Assembly: GCF_000745855.1 (NCBI RefSeq)
Contig: NZ_JQKD01000024.1
Coordinates: 1 to 64,000, forward strand
Source of the DNA: Xenophilus azovorans DSM 13620
GTDB taxonomy: Bacteria > Pseudomonadota > Gammaproteobacteria > Burkholderiales > Burkholderiaceae_C
Length of the DNA: 64,000 nucleotides
Reading direction: 5' to 3'
Below, piece by piece: positions 25,880 through 34,880 of this stretch. The notes beneath the pieces were generated by a model. The model made no database searches. It was not told where the DNA came from and saw nothing but the letters and a program-made list of their open reading frames with translations. Each line of letters starts with the position of its first letter. Within the stretch, counting starts at the first letter, position 1. A program made the translations under genes and the position numbers.

Positions 25880-26834
25880 CGTCCAGCCAGAAATCATGGA
25901 AGTTGAACCAGTTGCAGGGATGCGTGCGGCACAGCAGCTCCAGCCGCCGCACGTAGGCTTCGAGGGCTTCGCGGATGCGCTGTTCCCGCAGGGCCGGGTC
26001 GGCGATGCGCGCGGAGAAGTCGGCCAGCGGCTCGAACACCACCTGGTAGCGGTTGCCGCCGAGGTAGACGCCGGCCATGAACAGCACCTTGCGCCGCAGT
26101 AGCGCCGCCAGGCGGAACGGCCCGTCGCTGAAGGGCGCGGGCCGGCCCAGGAAGGGCAAGCGCACCGTGGCGCCGCGGCCGGCGTCGGCCTCCTGCGGCG
26201 GCAGCGTGCGGTCGCCCAGCATGCCGGCCATGCGGCCGGCGTCCAGCCAGTCGCGCAGCTCCAGCATGGTGCCCGGCCGGCCGAGCGCGATCACCTCGGG
26301 CTTGAAGGCCGGCAGCGCGATGGCGTCGAGCACGGCGTTGATGCGCCGCGCGTTGTCCGGGAACATGAGCATCGCCAGTCGCAGGTCCAGATCGCCCGAG
26401 CCCCGCTGGCGGCAGGCCGACAGGGCCTCGAAGCTGCCGACGTGCGCGCCGATGAGGAAGGCGCCCCGGCCGCTGCGCAGCTCGTCCTCGACCACCTCCA
26501 TGCCCTCGATGCGCACGTCGAACAGGTCGAGCCGGCCGCGCAGGAAGTAGACGCGGTCCAGCACGGTGGAGGCGAAGGCGTGCAGCAGCCGGTAGCCGTC
26601 GGCCCATTGGGCGGGACGGCCGAGCGCGCAGTCGAGGTAGCGGCGGGCGTTGCGGCGCTGCACCGGCGAGAACAGCAGGAAGTACAGCGTGATCGGATGC
26701 AGCAGCCACCGCGCCGCCGGCCGGCCCAGGCGCAGCGCCACCCAGCAGATGAAGCGCAGGGCGGCGAGGTTGCTGCGCTCGGGTGCCCGGGCCCAGTCCG
26801 CGGCCGGGGCCGCGTCCTTGCCGAGCACGCTCAT
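25857..26834 (-). CDS. LpxL/HtrB-like lipid acyltransferase
   Basis: 325 residues of the lysophospholipid/lipid A acyltransferase group. A probable membrane segment (WLLHPITLYFLLFSP) lies near 43-57, and the catalytic-type GAHVGSFEAL (H-x4-D/E) is near 125-135. RLPFLGRPAPFSDGPFRLA follows, as in this clade. In aryl-polyene loci the enzyme is thought to transfer the aryl-polyenoyl chain to the lipid anchor. The start overlaps the ligase stop by 4 bases. Confidence 0.86.
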   Translation of the reverse strand: MSVLGKDAAPAADWARAPERSNLAALRFICWVALRLGRPAARWLLHPITLYFLLFSPVQRRNARRYLDCALGRPAQWADGYRLLHAFASTVLDRVYFLRGRLDLFDVRIEGMEVVEDELRSGRGAFLIGAHVGSFEALSACRQRGSGDLDLRLAMLMFPDNARRINAVLDAIALPAFKPEVIALGRPGTMLELRDWLDAGRMAGMLGDRTLPPQEADAGRGATVRLPFLGRPAPFSDGPFRLAALLRRKVLFMAGVYLGGNRYQVVFEPLADFSARIADPALREQRIREALEAYVRRLELLCRTHPCNWFNFHDFWLDDETASPD

Positions 26835-28546
26835 GACCCGGTGTCCCCCGGCAGCCAGCGCCCCGTCGCCGCCAGCGCATCGCCCATGCGCACGTCGAAG
26901 CGCACGCCGCGCGCGGCGCCCTCCTCCGGCGTCAGCTCGAACACCAGGCTCGCGCCGGGGCGCACCGGCGCCAGGAACTTCGCCGCCGCCAGCGTGGGCG
27001 TGTCGCCCAGGCGCGCGCGCAGCGCGGGCACGCCGCGCATCGCCTCCTGCAACTCGGCCAGCAGCAGCGCGCCGGGCAGCAGCGGCTGGCCGGGGAAGTG
27101 GCCGGCGAAGCAGGGGTGGTCTTCCGGCACCTCGTGCGTGAGCCGCACGGCCGCGCCGTCGACGGCGAACTGCGCCAGCGCGAACTCGCGCAGCGCGCGC
27201 ACGGTGAGCTTGCCCGTGCCCTCGCGCGGCAGCGCGTCCACGTGCACCACCTTGCGCGGCAGGAAGACGGCCTCGATCCGCTCGCGCAGCGCCGCCACGA
27301 TGTCCTGCGCCGGCAGCTCGGGCGCGACCACGAAGGCGACCGTGCGCACCACGCCGTCGGCCACGTCGTCGGGCAGCCAGAAGGCGCCGTCCTGCACCCC
27401 GGGGATGCTGTTGAGGTGATAGTTCAGGTGCCCGAGCGAGCTGCGCCGCCCGGCCACGTGGATCAGGTCGTTGGCGCGCCCGAGCAGGCGGAAGCGCTGC
27501 GGGTCGATCAGTTCCAGCACGTCAGCCATCGGCGTGGGCGCAGGGATGAAGTCGCCGTCGAAGACGAAGCGCTCCTGGCCGTCCTCGCCGGTGCGCGCAT
27601 GGACCTCGATCGCACCGAAGGTCTCCCACACCTCGCTCACGGTGGTGCGCCGCGTGGCGACCTGGCCGGACTCGGTACTGCCGTAGATCTCGATGAGCTG
27701 CCCGCCCAGCGCCTGCTCGGCCTGCGTCGCGAGCTGGGGCGACAGCGGCGCGGTCGCCGACAGGATCAACTCGGTGGGCGGCAGCGCGATGCCGGCGTTC
27801 AGCAGCGTCTTCAGGTGGAAGGGCGTGGTCACCAGCGCGCGCGGCCGGGGCACCGAGGCCAGCGCCTGCACGATGTCGGCCGGATAGAAGGGCCGGCCGC
27901 TGTCGAAGGCCGCCCCGCCCTGCATCGCCAGCAGCACCGTCGATTCGATGCCGTAGCTGTGCTGCACCGGCACCGTGGCCACCAGGTTCAGCCCCGCGAG
28001 CGAATCGAGGCCCAGCAGGCTGCACAGCCGCGGCACGGCGGCCTCGACGTCGCCGACCAGCGTGTCCCAGCGCTTGGCATGGGGCTGGGGCACGCCGGTG
28101 GAGCCGGAAGTGAGCAGGCTCACCGCGTGCCGGGCGCCGTCGAAGCGCGGCGCCTCGGCGTCGCCGCCGTCGTCCAGGCCGGTCCATTCGACGGGCACCT
28201 GCGGCAGGCCGGGCGTGTCCATCGCGGGATGGTCGGTGAGCACGAAGGCGCCGGGATGCGTTTCGACGAGGCGCGCCAGCGTCTCGGCCCGCGCGTCGGG
28301 CGGCAGCAGGCTGGCGTGCCCGCGCAGCAGCGCAGCGCCCAGGCACACGGCGAAGGCGTAGCGCTCGCCGCACAGGTTGATGGCGGGGCCGGCCGGCGGC
28401 AGCCGCTGCGCCTGGCGCCGCACATCGGCCAGGAAGGCGCGGGCGCTGATCGCGCGCCCGCGGTGCCAGGCCAGCGGCGCATCGGGGTCGCGGCCGGCCA
28501 GCAGCGGCAGGCCGGGCGGGGATGCCGGATCGTTCATCGCGTTCAT
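26831..28546 (-). CDS. AMP-ligase fused to a hotdog dehydratase
   Basis: 571 residues in two parts. Residues 20-455 form an adenylating ligase: P-loop LLTSGSTGVPQP at 145-154, EIYGSTESGQ at 287-296, the LLGRANDLIHVAGRR hinge, and the catalytic Lys446 in REGTGKLT. Residues 465-571 are a FabZ-like hotdog domain with HPCFAGHFPGQPLLPGALLL (His477, GHFPG 482-486). The ligase should activate the hydroxybenzoate made by the chorismatase and load it on the ACP. The hotdog domain supplies a second dehydratase or isomerase besides the gene at 20636. The start at 28546 overlaps the upstream membrane-protein stop. Confidence 0.88.
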   Translation of the reverse strand: MNAMNDPASPPGLPLLAGRDPDAPLAWHRGRAISARAFLADVRRQAQRLPPAGPAINLCGERYAFAVCLGAALLRGHASLLPPDARAETLARLVETHPGAFVLTDHPAMDTPGLPQVPVEWTGLDDGGDAEAPRFDGARHAVSLLTSGSTGVPQPHAKRWDTLVGDVEAAVPRLCSLLGLDSLAGLNLVATVPVQHSYGIESTVLLAMQGGAAFDSGRPFYPADIVQALASVPRPRALVTTPFHLKTLLNAGIALPPTELILSATAPLSPQLATQAEQALGGQLIEIYGSTESGQVATRRTTVSEVWETFGAIEVHARTGEDGQERFVFDGDFIPAPTPMADVLELIDPQRFRLLGRANDLIHVAGRRSSLGHLNYHLNSIPGVQDGAFWLPDDVADGVVRTVAFVVAPELPAQDIVAALRERIEAVFLPRKVVHVDALPREGTGKLTVRALREFALAQFAVDGAAVRLTHEVPEDHPCFAGHFPGQPLLPGALLLAELQEAMRGVPALRARLGDTPTLAAAKFLAPVRPGASLVFELTPEEGAARGVRFDVRMGDALAATGRWLPGDTGS

Positions 28547-29190
28547 GGCGGGCGCGTGCCCGCGGAGGCCTCGTCGGCGTTGGCGTAGAAGGCGCGCACG
28601 GCGTCGATCAGCCGCGTGCGCTCGAATTCGGGATGCAGCCGGTAGCGCAGCAGGTACTCGCCGACGAACAGCACCCCCACCCCGATGGGCGTGATGAGGT
28701 TGGAATAGAGCGACCAGGCCGCAAAGGACAGGCCCGCATACACCGCCACGGACAGCACCGCCACGACCGCGAAGTACACCGTCCAGACGCGGGTGAGCGA
28801 TGCGGTGTAGGCGCGGTGCCCCGGCGACAGCGGGTGGATGCGCTGCGCGAACTGCCCGATGAGCGACAGGCGCCCCGGCCGCAGCGTGCTGCCGAACCAG
28901 CCGCACAGCAGCGCATTGATGCCCACGTGCTGGAACAGGTACAGCCGCTCGGGCCCGATGGCCTCGCTGCGCAGCACCGCGACGAAGAACAGCACGCCCG
29001 CCACGAGCACCAGCGCGGCGCCGGCCCGCCCGAAGCGGGCCGCCGCCAGCCCCAGCGCCGTCAGCCACAGCGGGCCCAGCAGCACCGGCACGGCCCAGGG
29101 GGCGGCCGGGTGGAACAGCATCATCCAGTGCGACAGCAGCGCATAGGCGACGCCCGCCGCCAGGAGGAGCGCCAGGCGCCAGGCCGGCAT
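28543..29190 (-). CDS. COG4648-like integral membrane protein (ApeG-like)
   Basis: 215 residues with about six hydrophobic helices (LALLLAAGVAYALLS, VPVLLGPLWLTALGLAAA, LVLVAGVLFFVAVL and others) and a cytoplasmic C-terminal tail. Proteins of this family occur in nearly every aryl-polyene cluster between the ACP and the ligase, but their role has not been established. It follows the ACP gene by 10 bases and overlaps the ligase start by 4. Confidence 0.83.
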   Translation of the reverse strand: MPAWRLALLLAAGVAYALLSHWMMLFHPAAPWAVPVLLGPLWLTALGLAAARFGRAGAALVLVAGVLFFVAVLRSEAIGPERLYLFQHVGINALLCGWFGSTLRPGRLSLIGQFAQRIHPLSPGHRAYTASLTRVWTVYFAVVAVLSVAVYAGLSFAAWSLYSNLITPIGVGVLFVGEYLLRYRLHPEFERTRLIDAVRAFYANADEASAGTRPP

Positions 29191-29200
29191 CTCGCTGCCC

Positions 29201-29491
29201 TCAGGTGGTGCGGTTCTGCTCGACGTGGGCGGCCAGGCTGCGCAGCGACTCGAAGATCTGCTTGTTGCGCTCGTCGTCCGAGCGCAGCTGGAAGCCGTAG
29301 CGGCGCGAGATCTCCAGCGCGACCTCGAGGATGTCGATGGAATCCAGGCCCAGGCCGTCGCCGTACAGCGGCACCGTCGGATCGATCTCTTCCGGCGCGG
29401 TCTCCAGGTTCAGGGCGTTCACCAGCACCGCAGCCAGCTCGCTTTCGAGCGGAGACTGAGCGGAAGATGCAGAAGAGGCGTTAGCGGACAC
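29201..29491 (-). CDS. acyl carrier protein of the aryl-polyene operon
   Basis: 96 residues with the phosphopantetheine site GLGLDSIDILE (Ser51). The long Ser/Ala-rich N-terminus is typical of aryl-polyene ACPs. It would carry the aryl starter and the growing polyene chain. It is the first gene of the minus-strand operon, and it is the only ACP in the window, although many clusters of this type have two. Confidence 0.9.
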   Translation of the reverse strand: MSANASSASSAQSPLESELAAVLVNALNLETAPEEIDPTVPLYGDGLGLDSIDILEVALEISRRYGFQLRSDDERNKQIFESLRSLAAHVEQNRTT

Positions 29492-29517
29492 TCGTTGACT
29501 CCGGAGCGTTGAGGAAA

Positions 29518-29541
29518 TTCACACGTGAACGGGAAATTATA
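29518..29541 (-). promoter_or_regulatory. candidate promoter/operator of the aryl-polyene operon
   Basis: On the minus strand a perfect TATAAT lies at 29541-29536, about 45 bases before the ACP start. A small dyad (TTCAC-AC-GTGAA, 29518-29529) overlaps the expected start of transcription and could be an operator. No good -35 hexamer is present. Confidence 0.45.
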
Positions 29542-29590
29542 GAAGTCGGGCTTGGATAGACTGCCCGCATCTGACCCTCCGGAGCCCACC

Positions 29591-31105
29591 ATGGCAGACC
29601 CCTTGCTGCTCGCACGCCGCGACTCGACCGAGTGCTTCCTCCTTCCCGGCCTGGCCAACCGGCACGGCCTGATCACCGGCGCCACCGGCACCGGCAAGAC
29701 CGTCTCCCTGCAGACGCTGGCCGAGCAACTTTCGGGCATCGGCGTGCCGGTGTTCATGGCCGACGTCAAGGGCGACCTCACCGGCATCAGCCAGGCCGGC
29801 AGCATCGGCGGCAAGATGGCCGCCACGCTGAAGGAGCGCGGCATCGAGCTGCCCGCGCCCGTCGCCTGCCCCGTGACGCTGTGGGACGTGTTCGGCGAGC
29901 AGGGCCACCCGGTGCGCGCCACCGTCTCCGACATGGGCCCGCTGCTGCTGGGCCGCATGCTCGACCTGAACGAGACCCAGGCCGGCGTGCTCAACCTGGT
30001 GTTCAAGATCGCCGACGACAACGGCCTGCTGCTGCTGGACCTGAAGGACCTGCGCGCCATGCTGCAGTACGTGGGCGACAACGCCAAGCAGTTCACCACC
30101 GGGTACGGCAACATCAGCGCGGCCAGCATCGGCGCCATCCAGCGCGGCCTGCTGGCCATCGAGACGCAGGGCGGCGACAAGTTCTTCGGCGAGCCGATGC
30201 TGAACATCCAGGACTTCATGCAGACGGCGAACGGCCGCGGCGTGGTCAACATCCTGACGGCCGACAAGCTGATGAACTCGCCGCGCCTGTACGCGACCTT
30301 CCTGCTGTGGATGCTGTCGGAGCTGTTCGAGCAGCTGCCCGAGATCGGCGACCCCGACAAGCCCAAGCTGGTCTTCTTCTTCGACGAGGCGCACCTGCTG
30401 TTCGACGACGCGCCCAAGGCGCTGGTCGAGCGCATCGAGTTGGTGGTGCGGCTGGTGCGCTCCAAGGGCGTGGGCGTGTACTTCGTGACGCAGAACCCGC
30501 TGGACATCCCCGACTCGGTGCTGGCGCAGCTGGGCAACCGCGTGCAGCACGCGCTGCGCGCCTTCACGCCGCGCGACCAGAAGGCGGTGAAGGCCACCGC
30601 CACCACCATGCGCCAGAACCCGGGGCTGGACATCGAGAAGGCCATCACCGAGCTGGCCGTGGGCGAGGCGCTGGTGAGCCTGCTCGACGAGAAAGGCCGG
30701 CCCGGCGTGACCGAGCGCGTGTACGTCATCCCGCCCGGCAGCCAGATCGGGCCCATCACGCCCGAGCAGCGCCAGAAGCTGCTCGCCGGCTCCCTGGTGG
30801 CCGGGGTCTACGACAAGGCGGTGGACCGCGAATCGGCCTACGAGAAGCTCAAGGGCCGCGCCGGCAGCGCACCCGACGCGCCCAATGCCCCCGCGGCCGG
30901 CGGCGCCGCCAAGGCCGGCACGGCGCAGGAGGAAGGCAGCTTCCTCAACGACCTGCTGTTCGGCACCACCGGCCCGCGCGGCGGCAAGAAGGACGGCCTG
31001 GTGCAGACCATGGCCAAGTCGGCCGTGCGCACCATGGGCACCAACGTGGGCCGGGAGATCCTGCGCGGCGTGCTGGGCGGCATCTTCGGCGCGAAGAAGC
31101 GCTGA
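29591..31105 (+). CDS. HerA-type ATPase of the DUF853/YjgR family
   Basis: 504 residues. Walker A is GATGTGKT (30-37) and Walker B is [14 protein letters not shown]. The C-terminus has a linker rich in Ala/Pro and then [22 protein letters not shown], common to this family. Members resemble the HerA/FtsK motor and are predicted DNA-translocating ATPases of unknown role. The ATG at 29591 follows a GGAG site; the frame is open from 29552. It is monocistronic, divergent from the aryl-polyene operon and convergent with the hydroxylase gene. Confidence 0.87.
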   Translation: MADPLLLARRDSTECFLLPGLANRHGLITGATGTGKTVSLQTLAEQLSGIGVPVFMADVKGDLTGISQAGSIGGKMAATLKERGIELPAPVACPVTLWDVFGEQGHPVRATVSDMGPLLLGRMLDLNETQAGVLNLVFKIADDNGLLLLDLKDLRAMLQYVGDNAKQFTTGYGNISAASIGAIQRGLLAIETQGGDKFFGEPMLNIQDFMQTANGRGVVNILTADKLMNSPRLYATFLLWMLSELFEQLPEIGDPDKPKLVFFFDEAHLLFDDAPKALVERIELVVRLVRSKGVGVYFVTQNPLDIPDSVLAQLGNRVQHALRAFTPRDQKAVKATATTMRQNPGLDIEKAITELAVGEALVSLLDEKGRPGVTERVYVIPPGSQIGPITPEQRQKLLAGSLVAGVYDKAVDRESAYEKLKGRAGSAPDAPNAPAAGGAAKAGTAQEEGSFLNDLLFGTTGPRGGKKDGLVQTMAKSAVRTMGTNVGREILRGVLGGIFGAKKR

Positions 31106-31120
31106 ACCGCTGCTGTTCAG
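31102..31120. terminator. small dyad between convergent stops
   Basis: CTGAAC and GTTCAG form a 6-bp stem with a 7-base loop that spans both stop codons. It has no T-run, so it is a weak terminator candidate at best. Confidence 0.25.
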
Positions 31121-32310
31121 GCGAGCGCCGTGCGGCGGCTGCGGAAATCGATCGCTTCCTTCTCGATGTCGAAGTCGTAGAGCGATTTGCGAAGCTGCGC
31201 GGAATTGGCGATCTCGCGGTCGCGCTGCGCCAGGTCCTTGTACTTGGAGTCGTAGCGCAGGCCGTTCTTCCGGGCTTCGGCCTGCACGAACGAGGCGCGC
31301 GGGCGACGGAGCGCTTCGTAGTCCTTCAGTGCCTCTTCGGCCGCCTCGCTGCCGCCGCAGGCCTGCAGCAGCACCGCGAGCGCGGTGCCATCCTCGACGG
31401 CCTGGTTCGCACCCTGGCCCAGGTGGGGGAGCATCGGGTGCGCCGCATCGCCGAGCAGCGCCAGCCGTCCATTCACCCACCGGCCGAGCGGCTGGCGGTC
31501 GTAGAGGCCCCACCAGAAGCAGGTCTCGACCTTGTCCAGCAGCTCGGTGACGCGCGGATCCCAGCCGGCGAACGAGGCCGCCAGTTCGTCCCGGTCGCCG
31601 ATCGCGGACCAGGACTCCACCGTTTCGTTGTCCGTGGGAACGAAGCCGACGTAGTTCAGCAGCTCTCCGCGGCGCACGGGAAACACCATGAAGTGCTTGC
31701 CGTCGCCCATCCACACCTGGTGCGCCTCGCGCCGCCACTGGGGCAGCCTGTCGGCTGAAATCAGGCCCCGGTAGGCGCGAAAGCCCGAGTATTCGGGCGC
31801 CGAGGGCTCCACCACGTGCTTCTGCAGGACGGAGTTGATCCCGTCGGCCGCGATCACGACGTCGGCATGGGCCACGTGGCCGTTGGCGAAGCTCAGGTGC
31901 GCGCCCTGCTCGTCCTGCGTGAACCCGGTGCATCGATGGCCGGTGTGGATCGCGGCGGACGGCACGGCCTCGGCCAGCACCTGCAGCAGATCGGCGCGGT
32001 GCATGCCGTACATGCCGTTCCAGCCGCTCGAATCGGCGGTCAGGATCTTGCCGACCACCGAGCCGTCCATGCGGTAGTACTCGGACCCCGGGCCGACCTT
32101 GGCGCCGACACCGGCCAGCGCTGCGCCCAGCCCCATCCGCTCGAGCTGCCGCAGGCTGTTGGGGTAGATGAAAACGCCCGCGCCGACTTCTCCCAGGGCG
32201 CTGGCCTGCTCGTACACGGCAACGTCGATGCCGCGGTGCAGCAAGGCGTTGGCGGCGGCCAAGCCGCCGATGCCGCCGCCCACGATGGCGACGTGAATAC
32301 GGTCTGACAT
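31117..32310 (-). CDS. FAD-dependent aromatic hydroxylase (3-hydroxybenzoate 6-hydroxylase/salicylate hydroxylase type)
   Basis: 397 residues of the class A flavin monooxygenases. FAD binding is shown by IVGGGIGGLAAANALLHRG (9-27) and by LALLGDAAHPMLPHLGQGANQAVED, with the middle DGINSVLQ motif (DG fingerprint). Length and motifs fit enzymes that hydroxylate salicylate, 3-hydroxybenzoate or 6-hydroxynicotinate with NAD(P)H. The Bug protein gene follows upstream on the same strand after 19 bases, and an IclR regulator is divergent, so this is a small aromatic acid unit. The exact substrate cannot be told from sequence alone. Confidence 0.85.
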   Translation of the reverse strand: MSDRIHVAIVGGGIGGLAAANALLHRGIDVAVYEQASALGEVGAGVFIYPNSLRQLERMGLGAALAGVGAKVGPGSEYYRMDGSVVGKILTADSSGWNGMYGMHRADLLQVLAEAVPSAAIHTGHRCTGFTQDEQGAHLSFANGHVAHADVVIAADGINSVLQKHVVEPSAPEYSGFRAYRGLISADRLPQWRREAHQVWMGDGKHFMVFPVRRGELLNYVGFVPTDNETVESWSAIGDRDELAASFAGWDPRVTELLDKVETCFWWGLYDRQPLGRWVNGRLALLGDAAHPMLPHLGQGANQAVEDGTALAVLLQACGGSEAAEEALKDYEALRRPRASFVQAEARKNGLRYDSKYKDLAQRDREIANSAQLRKSLYDFDIEKEAIDFRSRRTALA

Positions 32311-32329
32311 GAATTGCTCTTTCGATGGA

Positions 32330-33298
32330 TCAGGATTTGATTTTTTCGGAACCCAGCAAATCCTTGACGGCCTGGTATTCCCTGGAAATTTCTTCGGCCA
32401 ATTGATTTGCCGGCGCCCATTCCTGCACGATGCCCATGGGCTGGAGCTGCGCGGCAATGGCCGGGTTGCGCACCGTCTCTTCCAGCGCGGGGAGTACCTT
32501 GTCCAGCACGTTCCCGGGAATATCCGCGGGCATGAAAAACCCGAACCACACCCCCTGGATATCGTGCTTGTAGCCCAATTGCCGCAGCGTCGGGACATCC
32601 GGGAATTCCGGGAATTTCGACGAGATGGCCAGGCCGTGCAGCGTACCGCTGCGCATGTGCGCGCTCACGGCGCCCAGCGCCAGGATGATGGCGTCGATGT
32701 GCCCGCCGATCAGGTCGGTCACGGCCGGTGCCGCACCCTTGTAGTTCACCGAGGTCATCTCGGTGCCCGTGGCCGCGCTCACCAGCCGCACGCTGATGTC
32801 GCCCGCGGACCCCGGCCCCGCGTTGCCGATGCGGATGGCGTTGGGCTGCTTGCGCGCCTGCTCCACCAGCTCCTTGAAGTTCCTGAACGGCGCATCCTTG
32901 CGCGCCACCAGGATGGAGGGGCTCCGGGTCGCCAGCGCCAGGGGCGTCAGGTCCTTCAGCGGGTCGTAGGCAGCCGTCGCAGGGTCGATCACGCGCCGGA
33001 TCGTCAACGGGCTGTTCTGCGCATAGAGCAGGGTGTAGCCGTCCTTGGGCGAGCGGATGACCGATTGGGTGCCCAGCGACCCGCCGGCCCCCGGGCGGTT
33101 CGACACCGTGACGGCCACGCCCAGCAATTTCCCCAATTCGTTACCCATCAGGCGGGCCGCGGTATCGGCGGCGTCGCCCGAGGCGAGCGGCGTGACCAGA
33201 TTGATGGGCATGCGCGGATATTCACTGTCATTGGCGCGCACGACGAGCGGCGTGGCCAGCAGGCCGGCAAAACCCAGGATTTTTCGTCTCTTGATCAT
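32330..33298 (-). CDS. Bug/TctC-family substrate-binding protein (2 of 5)
   Basis: 322 residues with a signal sequence (MIKRRKILGFAGLLATPLVV) that lacks the usual A-x-A end but has VRAND. Typical fold segments are YPRMPINLVTPLASGD, NRPGAGGSLGTQSV and NYKGAAPAV. It should bind a small carboxylate in the periplasm, probably the substrate of the hydroxylase encoded just downstream. No transporter membrane genes are adjacent. The base composition is slightly less GC-rich than its neighbours, especially at both ends. Confidence 0.87.
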   Translation of the reverse strand: MIKRRKILGFAGLLATPLVVRANDSEYPRMPINLVTPLASGDAADTAARLMGNELGKLLGVAVTVSNRPGAGGSLGTQSVIRSPKDGYTLLYAQNSPLTIRRVIDPATAAYDPLKDLTPLALATRSPSILVARKDAPFRNFKELVEQARKQPNAIRIGNAGPGSAGDISVRLVSAATGTEMTSVNYKGAAPAVTDLIGGHIDAIILALGAVSAHMRSGTLHGLAISSKFPEFPDVPTLRQLGYKHDIQGVWFGFFMPADIPGNVLDKVLPALEETVRNPAIAAQLQPMGIVQEWAPANQLAEEISREYQAVKDLLGSEKIKS

Positions 33299-33378
33299 TT
33301 CTGAAATTCCGATGACGCGAATTCTTCAAAGCGTTGATATCCGGCAAATTCTCGAGAGGGGTGCCGATTGACGCAAGA

Positions 33379-33398
33379 CAATGTTTCGCATTGCGCAA
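33379..33398. promoter_or_regulatory. palindromes upstream of the IclR regulator
   Basis: CAATG-TTTCG-CATTG (33379-33393) runs into the perfect palindrome TTGCGCAA (33391-33398). They lie between the divergent Bug and IclR genes and may be the IclR operator. An in-frame ATG at 33381 falls inside this site, which argues for the later start at 33444. Confidence 0.4.
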
Positions 33399-33443
33399 GA
33401 AACGGCTGCCCGCGCCGTAGCCGCGGCCTTCGATAATCGATCG

Positions 33444-34223
33444 ATGCCCGACGAGCACCGAGCGCATTCCCGAGATTTCGTCGCCTCGCTGGACAAGGGG
33501 CTGAAGGTCCTGCTGTGCTTCGACCGCAAGCACCCCCGGCTGAACCTCTCCGAGGTCGCGCGCCTAACGGGCTACTCCCCGGCCACGGCACGCCGGCTGC
33601 TCATGACGCTGCAGGCGCTCGACTACCTGCATGGCGACGGCAAGCACTTCTGGGTGGCGCCCCGCACCCTGCTGCTCGCGCGGCCCTACCTGACGTCGCG
33701 CCCCGCCGCCCAGCTCGCGCAGCCCGTTCTCGACCTGCTGGCCGAACGCACGCGCCAGTCGGCATCCCTGGGGATCCTCCTCGACAAGGACGTGCTGATC
33801 ATCGCCCGCTCCACCGGGCGGCGAACGCTGTCGACCGGCCTGGGCATCGGATCGCGGCTGCCGGCCTATTGCTCGTCGCTGGGCCGGGCCCTGCTCTCCA
33901 CGCTGCCCATGGAGGACGTCACGAACTACCTGGCGAGCACGGCGCTGGAGCCATGGACGCCGAAGACCACCCGGACCATCGCGGCCGTGACGGCGCATGT
34001 GACCCGCTGCCGCATCACGGGCTGGGCGGAATGCAACGAAGAGCTGGAACTGGGCGTCCGCTCGATCGCGGTGCCCGTCCACAACACCGCGGGCGAGGCC
34101 GTCGCCGCGGTGAGCCTGTCGGTGCGGGCGGAGCGGATGACGATGCAGGCGTTCGAGGAAACGCATCTCGGCGCCATCCGGGAGGCAGGCAGGCGACTCG
34201 GCGCGACCGTCCCCTTCGATTGA
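33444..34223 (+). CDS. IclR-family regulator (PcaR/PobR type)
   Basis: 259 residues. The N-terminal winged helix has VASLDKGLKVLLCFD and LNLSEVARLTGYSPATARRLL; the C-terminal effector domain contains GLGIGSRLPAYCSSLGRALL and ELGVRSIAVPVHN. This is the pattern of IclR regulators of protocatechuate and hydroxybenzoate catabolism. It is divergent from the hydroxylase/Bug unit, which it probably controls. A start at 33381 is possible but would overlap the palindromes upstream. Confidence 0.86.
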   Translation: MPDEHRAHSRDFVASLDKGLKVLLCFDRKHPRLNLSEVARLTGYSPATARRLLMTLQALDYLHGDGKHFWVAPRTLLLARPYLTSRPAAQLAQPVLDLLAERTRQSASLGILLDKDVLIIARSTGRRTLSTGLGIGSRLPAYCSSLGRALLSTLPMEDVTNYLASTALEPWTPKTTRTIAAVTAHVTRCRITGWAECNEELELGVRSIAVPVHNTAGEAVAAVSLSVRAERMTMQAFEETHLGAIREAGRRLGATVPFD

Positions 34224-34238
34224 GACGGCCTGGGTCTC

Positions 34239-34880
34239 TCACCAGCGCAGCAGCCGCGGCCCGATGAGCGCGCCGATCACAACCGGCAGCGCGATGCCCA
34301 GCACGTACCAGACCGCCAGGAAGGGCGCCGTCAGCTCGGGGCAATGCAGGGCATAGACGGCGGCGCCGGCGCCGCCCGCCAGCGCGCCCGCCGCGGCGCC
34401 GGCGGCCGCGGGCCGGGTCGGCGCCAGCGTGCGCAGCGCCGCCAGGACGGCCACGAACACCGGCAGCGCCATCAGCCCGATGCTCCACACACAGGTGCGC
34501 CAGGTCTGCCCCATCAGCGCCGGCATGCGCGCCTCGTCGGGCATGCGCCACCAGCCGACGGCCGCCAGCACCCAGACCGCCAGCACCGGCAGCGCCGCGC
34601 CCAGCCAGGCCCGCCGCACGCGCACGCCGGGGTGCGCCAGGCGCTGCACCATCACGTAGCCGGCGATGCCGATGCAGGCCGGGAACAGCAGCTTCACCCA
34701 GAACATGGGCCAGAGCATCGCCTGCACCAGGTCGCGGCGGACGCCGTAGTCCACCAGCATGATGGCCGCGGCCGCCGGCAGGCCCAGGGCCAGCGCCAGC
34801 CCGAGTCGCCGGCTCGCGGCGCGCCGCGGCGCGGGCGCGACCTGCGCCGCCAGCAGGTCGGCAAGATCGTCGGTCTTCAT
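34239..34880 (-). CDS. nrsF: NrsF-family anti-sigma factor (DUF1109)
   Basis: 213 residues. A short cytoplasmic N-terminus ([16 protein letters not shown]) precedes six predicted membrane helices, as in NrsF of Caulobacter, which holds the sigma factor SigF inactive at the membrane. Cys at FPACIG, TCVW and LHCPEL may act in sensing; in Caulobacter, Cys residues of NrsF are linked to the copper or oxidant response. The ATG overlaps the sigma factor stop (ATGA), so sigma and anti-sigma are co-translated. It is the last gene of the unit. Confidence 0.85.
   Translation of the reverse strand: MKTDDLADLLAAQVAPAPRRAASRRLGLALALGLPAAAAIMLVDYGVRRDLVQAMLWPMFWVKLLFPACIGIAGYVMVQRLAHPGVRVRRAWLGAALPVLAVWVLAAVGWWRMPDEARMPALMGQTWRTCVWSIGLMALPVFVAVLAALRTLAPTRPAAAGAAAGALAGGAGAAVYALHCPELTAPFLAVWYVLGIALPVVIGALIGPRLLRW

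Noticed and set aside
19905-29491. Search for a ketosynthase or its remnant in the aryl-polyene operon.
   Set aside because: All frames were covered by other genes, and no Cys-His-His ketosynthase motifs were found, so none is annotated.
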